DNA of 64,000 bases from NCBI GenBank assembly GCA_964030785.1, contig OZ034975.1, positions 37,541,069 through 37,605,068 of the forward strand, read 5' to 3'. Every line of letters begins with the position of its first letter. The stretch's first letter is position 1. Source of the DNA: Siderastrea siderea (lineage: Eukaryota > Cnidaria > Anthozoa > Scleractinia > Rhizangiidae). The translations under genes and the position numbers were made by a program. The notes beneath the pieces were generated by a model that worked only from the letters and a program-made list of their open reading frames with translations, was not told the origin of the DNA and made no database searches. This document shows, piece by piece, positions 34,301 through 46,300 of the stretch.

Positions 34301-37300
34301 AAGGGGGGCTTGCCAAATTGCTGGGCGACACGACTCTAGAGTGCCTAGTAAACTTGCTATTTGACGAGCAGACATAGTTGGAGTTACGGTTGCCTTCATG
34401 CAAAGGGATTTCACCTTTACAACTTTCTCCTGTGGGAGGCTTAGTGTTTCTACAGTGGAGTCGATTACAAAACCCAGGAATGTTATTATTTGGGTTGGGA
34501 TTAGACGTGACTTTTCCCGATTGATAGTGAAGCCTAGGCTTTCCAGGAGGGATACAGCCAGAGCTGTGTGACTCTGCGCCTCCTGGTAGGTTGACCCCAA
34601 GATTAGGAAGTCGTCCAGATAGAGTATCATACGAACACCCCGTTTGCGAAGGAATGCTGCTAAGGGTTTTAAAAGTTTGGTGAAGATCCTTGGTGCAGTA
34701 TTTAAGCCAAAACAAAGGCCTTGGAAGGCGTAACATTTGTCTCTCCAAAGGAATTGAAGAAACTTTTGTGAGTCCTTGTGGACTGGGACTGACAGATAAG
34801 CATTTTTCAGATCCAGAGTGGTCATATAATCTCCCTTTTGAAGTAGAGACTTTAGGCAATGAATGCTTTCCATCTGGAAGTGTGAGTTTTCCACAAACTT
34901 GTTCAGGAAACTCAAGTCTATCACAGGTCGAAAAGTTCCACCCTTTTTGGGGACTAGGAACAAACGACTGAAGAAACCCTCTCTTATGGGGGGTGTTTCT
35001 GCAATGGCCCCCTTGGTGAGGAGGCTCTCCACCTCTGAATCTATAAGGTGAGCATTTACTTGGTTGGGGTTTGTAACTGGTAGAGAAAACTGAACTGGTT
35101 TGCAACGCAACGGAATTTTGTAACTTGAAACAATACTGAGGATGTCTGGGTAGGAGGTTATTTTCCTCCAGTTGTCTATGAATGAGTCGATTCTTTTGCC
35201 TCTTGTTTGGGGACACGAAAGGAACGTCCGTTTTTTGGACGGTTGTTGTACTTAGAGTAGGAGCCAGCAAAGGGCTTGTCCTTGTTAGGAGGACGCGAAG
35301 GCCCTGAGCGCGGGCGCTTAGCAGGCCGGGAGGCTGCACCCAAGTTCTTTGCGAGGCCCCTCGAAAGGTCTGCTTGCTTTGATGCAATACTTGGAAAGTC
35401 ATCCCCAAAGAGCTTTCGCTTAGCATTGGGGAGAGGCTGGTCAGCCAGGCCAATCTTTTCTTTATTTATGGCCACGAGGATTTTCTTCCTCCGTAAGGCT
35501 GAAAACTGGAAATTTGCAGAGCCTAGCAAACATAGTGACTGCTCAAGAATTAATTTGATGTCCTCTTTGGATATCTCTTGGTCCGAACATAAAGCATCGT
35601 GTAAGCAACAAAGGGGACCTGTTGTGTTTAGCATGGACCTCTGCACAGAGGCCAGTTCTTTGTCACGCTCTTGTGTATACTTTCGAGACTTTAATGGGGA
35701 GATCTGATTCAAAACAGAGTTGTCCAAGGTCGGTGAGAACAGGCAGTCGACAGATGGGATTGAATAGCTATCAAGTATGTCACTCACTTGATCATAAGTT
35801 AACTTCCGACGGAAGTGTTTTTCCAAAAAGGCGGTAAAATTCGCCTTTGGTTCCCATGAGGACTGCTGAGAATCTGGATCATAAAGATCACCGCCATTTG
35901 AAGACACGTTTGGCGCGTTTGGCCGCCCTTCGACTTCATTTGGGGGTTTATTAACCCCGCTTTGAGGTTCAGAAACCTCGGTTGGTGGCTCATTTGCCCG
36001 AGTTGGTGGCTCATTAGCCCGTGCTGGTGGCTTTAAAGCCGTAACCAAGCCCTCACTATCGGATAAAGCAAGGTCTTCGTCCGAGTGAACCATCACAGAG
36101 AGTGTGTCAGTTTCCACGATAGGATCTGGAGGGAAGACTGTGAGGTTTTGATGCCAATGCTTTTCCATGGACGACACACGATCGTTTGTGTGTTTTAGGT
36201 CTTGTTGGACCTCTTGTAAAGCTTTCAGGATAGCCGATAAGGAATCCTGTTCCTCATTTGAGGTTCTCGGACGTTTATGAGCGCTTGGAGGAGGAGACTT
36301 CTCCGGGTCGCTTCGGCGGCCATGCTTTGATCTCGAGCGAGATCTCGAGCGTGAACGATGACGTTTCTTGCTCATTGCGAAGGAACAACGCGGAAAAAAT
36401 TCCTGAAAGAGAAGTAACTACTTACCCAACAAACGAAACGACTCTAAAAGAGCCGAGGTTAGCCGTAAGACGGCCAAAAAAGATTAAAAAGTGTGGTAAA
36501 AGAAACCACTTACCTGTTGTGGTCCGTAGCACGAGGGAAAAGATGGAGGGCTCAGAGGCCAGCGGTCTATTATACGATCGCAGGGAGTTATGGTATTACG
36601 TCATGTGTGACATTTTCTTACCCAGGGGGGTACAGTTATGTTTTTCTTTTATTCTAGATGTGTTAAAGAGTGGTTCGTAGCACAGTAAGTGGGATTCTAC
36701 CTGATGTTTTCTCATATATTTCGAACGGAGTTTGTGTAATATAATTGCTCGACTTTTAGTCTCATCTTTATTGCTCCGGACAATGCTTCCATAAGTCAGT
36801 TTTAAACGTAAATATAAACAAGGTTTATAATGAATCATTCTATTCTGACGATAGCCAGACTATCACAATCGGTCAATTTGGAAAGTTACAAAACGAGAAC
36901 TCAACTGAGAAATTGTTAAGGTTCATATTTGTTCTCCCTGTATCTACTCAGACAACTGATATGCGGAACTACCATTCAGATGAGAATGTTGCCAACTTCA
37001 GTTCTTAAAGGGTTTCTAGTCTACAAATCATTTTTTTCTCGAAACATCAAAAAAGTGTCCCTTTTCATCACTTAAGCCCCAAACTCAACATTCATCAGCA
37101 TGTTCCTCTCATTGTTTTGCATATGTTTCCTATGGTACTAATGGAGAGAATTTGATTAGACATCAAAGCATTTCATCTTCGGTGATCATTTCCTTTATTC
37201 TCGTGACCTCTCTCTTTGATCTAGTAGTGATATTGCTTTGAGAAATTCGATGCTTGTCACTACTGAGGCTTATAGCAATAGTATGGGGTAACCATACCTT

Positions 37301-40300
37301 GCTTTCCTGACTTCTTCTTCTTGCGCACACAGCAGTGGATAATGGCGCAAACCAAAACCAACAAGACCAGACCACCAATAGCAGCAAGTAAAGCAATTAT
37401 CCATGAAGCCAGGGACTTGCGCTGTGCAGCTACCGCTGGTGGCTTACCTTGAACGGTCGTCGGAGGAGCAGAAGTTGCTGAAAGAGTGAAAAAATAATAC
37501 GTTAAACGCCCGTCATGTCCATCTCTGGTGATCTCGAACAGAAGCTAGCATCCATTAAACTCATCACCAACTGATGAGCTTGGGAATAGGCCTTAATTTG
37601 AGACGCAAAGATGAGCTAAAAGTGCAAATGCAAAGGTAACACAAAGCCACAAGGGAAATCTACAGAACCTTTGGAGCAATTGGGCTAAGCCGCTGGCCGC
37701 ACTGACTCCAGTTTAACCCTGCCCAAATTATATTTAGCCACATTCAAAAGCTGTCCTACAGGAGCATACTACTGGCTATTTCAAACCTCTCGCTAAAACG
37801 GAGTTAGTTTCAGAAGAAACTGTTGTGCTGCAACGGTGGGAAGGCGAAACAAAAAAATGTGGATTTATCAACTGAGTTGATAAGGAAAATTGGCGACGGT
37901 AGAGAAAATTCAAAAGCTGACATTTTGAGCGTTAGCTCTTCGCCAATCAAGAAATTGGTGGGTTGTGTTTGGTTTGGATATTTAACGGTGGAGATACGGC
38001 TGTTGGAGGAAAAACAAGAATAAATTACTTCAAGGCAAAGAGTTCGAGATAGTAAGGGCCGTAGTTTTCCGAGTGTCCTTAAAGGGTAAAATTGAAACTT
38101 AAATTCGCCTTACCTAATTCTGACACCACAAAAAGTGTTTGAGGCACTTAGGCTGGGAATGGGAAAAAATTGTTTCTAGCAATGAAATTTAGGCAAAATT
38201 ACTTTGACAGTGCCATTTTGAAAATAATTTGGTTATGAATTAAGTGGGATTTCACTCTTTTTGGACAAAATTTCGGACAAAAAACTTTCGGTGGCTTTTT
38301 GGGCACATTTCTGACGTTTCAGGCCAATGAATTATTTAGGAGTGATTTTCTGGTATCTGGTCATTAAAACACTTTATTGTTAACTGCAGCATACTATCAA
38401 TTAGAGTTAACAAACAACTGTCCAAAACGTTTTTGACCATTCAAGCGAGATAGTTTTCCACCCTCGAAGGAATAATGAAGAATTCTTTTAAGAGTGACAA
38501 GAATGATTAAACTATACCGACTATATAGGACCATGAACTCACTTGGTAGAACAAGGCGAAGTGTCGGTCTTTCTACTGGAATCATCTGAATACTACCATT
38601 GTCAACGGAATTTTGTAAGACCTGAACCAGTTCATCAACAGTCTTATTGCCTTTGATGAAGACCAAAGTGAAGTTTACTACAACGCTTCCGTTTCTGTCA
38701 ACGGAATAATACAAGATACAAGTTATTAGCGTAACTACAAGGTGCAAGCTGTGGACCCTATTTCACACGAAAGCACCAAAAAAGGTAATTTATCCTTACA
38801 TGATATCATTAACACGGACGTGGCCAAACTGTGGTTCATCTTTGTACAAGGCAGACATCTACAAAATAAAACACAAAACCATAAAATAGACAGCTTATTA
38901 TCGTCCGGATTAAGTAAGTCCTTGGAAGGACTCTTGTTGCTGACGGACCGTGGGGTATCAACAACAACCCAAGCGTAAGAGCGAACGCTCTCTTCCAAGT
39001 TAAGTGACACTGATGAAGTTGTTTACCACGGTACTTACTTGACAGGTCACACGGAGCAGTTATTCAATTGAGTGTCGAAAAAAAATTCGCATTAGCTTGG
39101 GTTTTGGTGTACTACGCCCGGTGATTGGTTAAAAATACTCAAGCCACTTTTTCAACCAGTTAGAAGTAAAACCAAAACCAATCATGACTTGCTTGCAAGT
39201 ATTTTCCCGCGCTTGATAGCGTGAATTGGTTTAAGGTCTGATTGGTTCACTGGTTTGTGGCTGTTGTGATTGGCCGGAGTAATTTCTTAGGTTTTGGTTT
39301 TACGACACTCAGTTGTAAGCCGCTCCAACTCGGTTGTTATTGGAAAAGAACATGAGTGAGCATCTGTGAGATAAGTGGAATGAGAACTGGCTAAAATGTA
39401 TCAACAAAGTATTCTCAAGTCGATTTATTCAGAAAAATTTCTGAGTCCAAGGGAAGTCGAACCCATGTCCTTCCAGGTGCCGGTTGGGTGCTCTACAGCT
39501 GAGCAATGGGGGAATGCGGCTGACAAAGGTCAGATAAAGTGTTCAAATGTGACATAGGCCTGCAATACTGCAAGGCTCAATAATGTTAAACGCAATAACT
39601 GTAAATATGATAATAATGGTGACGACTGGCTGAAGTGAATTAAATGAATAAGTGTTAAGATATAGTAAGTCCTCCTAACGGCAGTCGAACCTACACAAGC
39701 AGCCGTGGGGGTCATTACAAACTTGTCGAAATAATGAGGTGGGCGTCTTATTGGAGTGGCACTGTTTTTTGAAAAATCAAACTTCACCTCTGCTTCTCAG
39801 CCGTGATCAATAACACTGATTATGCAAGCTTACAATCAACTTACATTCTCACTAAACTTAGTGCTTAAGTCCCTGAACCTTGCACTGCTGTGATTTTTGT
39901 AGTCTGGGTGATATTTGTATTCGTCCCCTTTGAGTGTTACTTGGCCTTCTACGATGTCTGTTTTTGGAGGAACTACAAAGCAAGAAAAACAAAAAGCTCT
40001 TTCAATCCAGGGGACACAACTCAAGTTTGAAACTTTCGGAAAAATCTCAACAAACTGCACACTGGAACGTATTACTCAACACCGTTCTCTTGAATTGTCA
40101 CCTTTAAGCCCTAGCTAATCGGAGCAAGTCAACACAGATTTGAAAATGCGGGCTTGGCTAGAAAGACTTGCAATTGGTTGCCAAACGAACTCGTAAGTGG
40201 ATGCAAGTAAGAGGCAAGTTGCCAAAAAGTCATTTTAGTGTAGCCAACCAAGGAAAATAATACCCAGGCTAACTTGGTGTCAACTTGCGTTGGGTGGCCA

Positions 40301-43300
40301 AAAGGTGAAGTACTTGCACTCGCGTGCAAACTTGAGCTCGATCAAAGTGAACACAAGCTATCGCAAGCCAAGTCAGAACCATCTTGAACAGCATTTCATT
40401 TGAAAGGTCACACTCTGGGATTTCATCAACAGACACAAATGCTGTACAGCACAGAACACAAAACCACAGGAAAGTACTGTTCAGTAGCTTTCATATGAAT
40501 GGTCACATTTTTAAGATTTCACCTACCATGTCAAATATGGAACCACCTCGCTCGGCACAATAATTAGCACCATAGTAAAATGCTACACGTAGCTTTCATT
40601 TGAATGGTCACATTTTAGGATTTCATCCACAGAGTCAGAAGTTGGGACGACCACACAAGGCAGTTGCCGAACAACAGCCCGGTTGCCCCTCCCCACCCCT
40701 CTAACTTAAAACTGATGGGTCAGTGAGGTCTTCAAGGCAGTAGCCTTTCAACTACGAATACCCCCCTCCCCACCAGGATAAAAAAAAATACATTGCAGAT
40801 TTAAATAGAAGTTCAGAAAATAGAAAGCTTTACGAAAATGAAAAACGCGTTTTAAAACTTGTCAGTCTTACTTGGTTGATCACAATTGGTTCCTTGATAA
40901 CCATTATCACAGGTGCATGCATAAACAGTACCATTCACATCGAAGCAGCTTCCCCTGAAGCAGGGATTCTGAGAGCAAGGTCTTTCTGTTAAGGGAGAGA
41001 ATGGCCTCATAAATATTTCAAATATGTCATCATACAATTGTTGTAAGAGTAGTCAGGAGAAGTTGTTGAAATATCTGGGTTCATAACGTCCTTAACTCTC
41101 ATGATCTCTCTGATGAATTTAGGATTAATATTACAAGGAGAAATTTTATGCTGATCACTATTGGAGCTAGGATTAACGAAATTTTCCTCAATCCCACTGA
41201 AGGCTAGACAATGAAAGACACCGTTTTCTATAATCTCTTCTTCGACATATTATTTAAATCAATCAGAAATGCGGTTGCATTTATTTCGATGCTGTTACAA
41301 AGGAATCATCACTTCGAAAATTAAGTCAGATTTTGGTTGCCACTGCTAAGGCAGCAAAGAAAAAGTTTTCAATATAGGAACGCTCCTCAAACATAAGTCG
41401 AATAGTCGCCTTGATAATTGCACTTCCCTAACCCACATAATAAAATAATAGCCCCACACTTTTCCAGGAAACAGTCGTATATTTTAGCAGTTAGGTATTT
41501 ATGGAAAAATACACGTCGTTTCTCAGCTTCCAAGCATAAAGCGACGAAACATGTTGTTTTTCCACACTTTGATGATTGCCAATCCACTGAACAATATACA
41601 TCTCCATGTCGCACACATCGATCAAGGGAGGCGATTTAGATTACTTAACACAAACTGAAGGTAAAAAACCGCAATTCCGAACTAAACCAACCACAACAAC
41701 AACAACAACAAACAGGAACAATTAAAGAATAAAACTTGTCCCCAAATGCGAGTAATAACTTCAACTACAATGCCAATAACTTGCCTAAAACAGTGATTTT
41801 TGCATGAGCAGTTGCTTGAGGCTTTATCCCATTCATTGCTGTACAAATATACGTCTTGACATAAGCCGTACTGGAGCTGTTTATGACAAGCGTCTTGCCA
41901 AAGCCAACTGTGCCATTCTCTCCAACAATCGAGTAAACAATCTTAGGCACAGGGTTACCAGCCACATCACACAACAGAGTCACTTGCTGCCCCACCCAAA
42001 CCACTTGGTCCACAGGACGGGTAATTATCTCTGGAGGATCTGGTGAAATAAGCAGATTAACAATGGGTGGATTTGTTTGCAGGAAAGCCAAAAAGCTGTT
42101 GCTTTCATACGTGAGCATTTTGTATGTTTTTAGCTAAAAAACAGTCAAAATTTCGCTCACCCTATAGATCGTTTTTTTTAATGGCCCCGATAAATTATTC
42201 TTTTGTACGCATTCAAATTATCCTTACTACTCACTAATTTTAACCAATCGTTACATTCCCAAAAGGCCAGTAAAGCTATAAATTCTGCTAACTTGTCCCC
42301 ATATACTGTATTATACCAGTAGAGAGGAGAAGTTGATCAAATATCAAGAGAATTCACCTTGGGTGGTCATGCTCTCAATTGCCATGACCCCTATGGTTAA
42401 TCAAGCATTATTATTACAACAAGAAAGTCGATGCTGAGTGCAATTAGATTAATGGGCGAATGAAATATTACCCAAATCCCATTCTAGGCTAGAAAACATA
42501 AGAAACCAAAATCTATTATCTGTCTTTCATGTATTCTTTACATAAATCAGAAATGTTGTTTGGGTATACGTTAATACTGTTACAACGGAATTATCACTTC
42601 CACTGGACTAAGCCGCCATCACTTGTATAATTTTTCTAATACCCCAATACTCACACAACACATCAATGCTCAAATTTGCTGAGGCATTTGCGCCGATCTG
42701 ATTCCAAGCCAGACACTGAAAGAACCCAGAATCCGTTCTTTTGATATTTGTTAACACAGTTGTACCGGTGTTAACTATCACAGAGTTATTGGTTCCTCTG
42801 ATCCATGCAACATTTGGAGGTGGATTTCCAGTGACGCTGCAGTTAAGAGACACATTTTGTCCCTCAGTGACTTGGCTTATAGGAGTTACTGAAACCTCTG
42901 GAGAATCTGTCAAAAAAAGAGAGGGAGCGTTGTTAACATTTGGATGGTAAAAAAGCCTAAAGAGGAAGTGAACACTAAATTACAGTACTGTGTACAGTCA
43001 AACGCATACCATGCAGAAACCTTTGAGAAATGGGACGGTGACCGCATGTTCAACACAGGGTGCGGTCAATTTCAAATTCTAGGATATGCCATAAAAGGGG
43101 TAACTTCTCCTTCATCTCACACCTTTGGTAATGGATAGAACATTCAACCTTCTCTTATTCATGGCAAGTTGTTGGCTTGAACATCTTGTAAACTACGTAC
43201 GCTTTAAAAGTCTAAAGGAACCTAAATATAACCTCGTTTCCTCTGTAGTGGAGCCCCGGGTGCAGGAGGCTTTTCTTGTGCGGTTTCCGGTTCTTGCTTA

Positions 43301-46300
43301 TGTTCTCTATTGTGACCGACGCGTTTTTTTTCTCGCGGCACGGCAAGCCGCTCGTTGCGTCGGCTTTGCCTCTGGCCGATTTCGCCCGACACTGGCGAGA
43401 AAAAACCTCACGCACCCAGGGTACTGTAATGGTCATAGTAAAGACGGGCGTGCAAGGAAAACAGTCAAAACCGAAGACCAATAATATTTTACCGGAGTCA
43501 AAATGCTACTTACAATGGACAATCACGTGAGCATACGCATGGACATCTTGAGTAACCTTGTTCTTAGCAGTGCACTTGTATCGCTGTCCATTTAACTTTC
43601 TAGTAACATTTGTAAGGACAAAAGTATTTCCCTGATGCAACACTGTATTGTTCCCGGCTTGGGTCCAGATGATGTTCGACGGTGGGTTACTTGTTACGTT
43701 ACAAAAAAAGCTAACATTGCTGTATTCCACAACAGTCTGGTTGCTTGGAGCAGAGACGATGACAGCAGGGTCTAGAGAATTGAAATACAATTAACAAAGT
43801 CACCAGAATGATTTCTACATACTAGCTTAGGAGAAGTTGGCTTAAGAGATGTTCACATGATACAAGTATGAAAAGCAGACCAGTATGAATTGATCCTGGT
43901 TTTCCGTTGTGGCTCTGTATTCATTTACAAGGCACCAGTTTGAGTAATATTGAAAACCATCCTAGTAGGTGAAAAGAAAAGCCACACATGGCCTGCGCCT
44001 AAGTCCGGATTATTTATCTTGAGGTAATGAGAAGCCAGTCCATTGCCAGGTTTTCTAGTCGTGTTTTATTACTTCTACAATCCATCATAAAATTATTTCA
44101 TTACATAAAGCAAAATGGACTATCTTAGTATATGATAAGAAGCGGGGTACATCTAGCGTAGCTAATACTGTTTCCCTTAACTATTTTAGTGATTGAATTG
44201 ATCACACCACATGTTTAAATATGTGAATAGTGAAGTTCTACCGCAGGAAGCAGAAGCTAATCAAGGAAGGAGAGCTTAAGGACAATGTTTGGAAAGTTAC
44301 TCCAAGTATTTGTTTAATTTCCCTGGAAACAGTTCGTTGGAACTCATCAATACAACTGGCTGCAGAGACACAACACGAGGTAGTCTTTCTTGTTTAGGGC
44401 AACAACCCCATAGTGGTTACCAGCCTACAGATCAAGTGTCCGACACACCAACCACTATGCCTCCTCACACAGCAGCTTTACCAGAATAAATTTTTCGCCC
44501 TTGAACCACAGGTTTACCATCCTCTGTTTGTGCGGTGGGCTATGCATTTATAACGCATCGGTTTATCAAACTAGCAAACCTAAAGCCGAATTTTAGGCCT
44601 TTTAAAACTGGGGAAAATGAAATAAAAACTCATAAAATTGCTCCCATGGTGTTTTGCATTGTGTTTCTGTGTTTGTTTTAGCGATTTAAGGCTCACGAAA
44701 ATGATGTTTTTAAAATAACGGTCGGACTCGCAGTGCTTGAACAAGGAATGAAATCTACATTTTGGTTCGTGGTGACTGGGGGGGGGGGGGGGGCATATAT
44801 GTTTCAAGCCATGTAAAGGGCTTGGAGTAATAGAAGTGCAGATGTTGATTTAATTCCTTGAGTAAATAAGAGCGGTTTTTAAGTGAGTGTCGAGAGTAAC
44901 CATGCCATTGCTTTGGTTTTGTTTCAACGAAAGTCATTCGAAAAGCGTTCTAAAAATAGTAACTTACACTGCACATTAACTGTAGTTGTAGCATTTTTCT
45001 GTTCACCCACTCCATTCCAAGCTGTACAAGTGTAATCTCCAGCAGCCTGTCTCTGTATGTTAAAAAAGCTGTACGTCTCTCCTTGATACAACACTGTTTG
45101 GCTGCCATCTTTTGTCCAGGTGATGTTTGGTGTTGGGTTACCAGTTGCATTACAGTGAAGAGTGACGTTGCTTCCTTCCAGGGCAGTTTGACTAGCTGGA
45201 CTGGCGTCAATTGAAGATGGATCTGCAGTGAATAAACAAGACAACGTTAACTGAATATCCTTTTCCTGAGGCCTCCTGCAATACTATAACAGCAACCATT
45301 TGGCACGTTAAATCAATCAATCAATCGATCAATCATTCAATCTATCAATCAATTAATTCATCAATCAATCAGTCAATCAGTCAATCAGTCAATCAATCAA
45401 TCAATCAATTTTCCTGAAAATAAAACAGTGTTACGCTGCTGCACACAGCATTCAGTCTAATCCTGCAATTACTACACAGTTGAAAACGATGACATAAATT
45501 CGTGATTTAGGAGCTATATGTATCTCTGTTGATCGCGTATAGACTCAACTTCAGGGCAAATTTTAAAAATGGGCTTCCGGATTGTTTTCTTTATATCCGA
45601 GATTTCGTTATACCACCGTTCGTTGTATCGGGGGTTTCTGTTCCACACATATTAGTGTAACGTTGATCGGGCTGAAGAATAGCGTTCGTTATGCCAGGGA
45701 CGTCGTTGTATCGTGTTTCCACTGGAGCTTTCGAGAGAGAAGACTGGCCTACACAGAGTAAAGAAAACGCCTTTGTCTTAAGATGATTTTTTTTGTCGCA
45801 GACTGGATAATCTTGCTCTTCTGATTGAGGTGCTGAGCGTTTAAGCCATTGCTGAATGAGAAAATGACAAACAGTTTCCAGCGATGGTGTGGACAGGCAA
45901 TCAGCTGTTAAGGAGAGACTCAAGATAGCTGAAGAGAACAGAGCATCAGATACGAGCAACGCAAGAAAGTACTGCAGGTGTAAAAGCTTCTACAGCCTCT
46001 TTCTCCTAAGGAACCTTTTACAGAGTTTTCTCTAGTGAGCTAGAATCTATAATCTTTGACAAGACGCTGCTCGGTGTCGGCCAATAAAACGAGCATTTCT
46101 AGTCTCTCAAGACAAAGAGAACTTTATTCTTATTACAGAAATGTACGTGGAATTACGTGAACCAGCCACAACTTACAGTGCACAGTAACTGTAACAGTAG
46201 CATTATCCTCGCTTCCTATTCCATTCTTCGCTATGCAGGTGTAGTCCCCAGCCTGCTGTCGAGTGATATTGTTCACTGTGAAACTCTCTCCTGCATTCAA

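Larger units (their letters stand above)
31684..36745 (-). mobile_element. DIRS-like tyrosine-recombinase retrotransposon, structurally complete
   Basis: About 5.06 kb bounded by AATATAAT at both extremities (31684-31691 and 36738-36745). In element orientation (minus strand) it has: 5' inverted terminal repeat, gag-like ORF, overlapping RT-RNase H ORF, tyrosine-recombinase ORF, internal complementary region and 3' inverted terminal repeat. There is no LTR, integrase or poly-A tail, and this arrangement is diagnostic of DIRS-type elements, which replicate through a circular DNA joined by a tyrosine recombinase. All three ORFs are open and the catalytic residues are visible, so the copy looks recent and possibly active. 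It is inserted, in the same orientation as the host gene, in the intron between the transmembrane exon and tail exon 1 of gene B. Confidence 0.9.

Noticed and set aside
31684..36745. DIRS element first considered as an LTR (gypsy-type) retrotransposon
   Set aside because: No direct LTRs, protease or DDE integrase; instead inverted repeats, an internal complementary region and a tyrosine recombinase are present.
39430..39510. Candidate tRNA gene on the minus strand
   Set aside because: Box A/B-like words present, but no complete cloverleaf could be drawn; better explained as a SINE head.
45310..45415. Regular short repeats considered as a CRISPR-like array
   Set aside because: Simple CAAT microsatellite without unique spacers in a eukaryotic intron.
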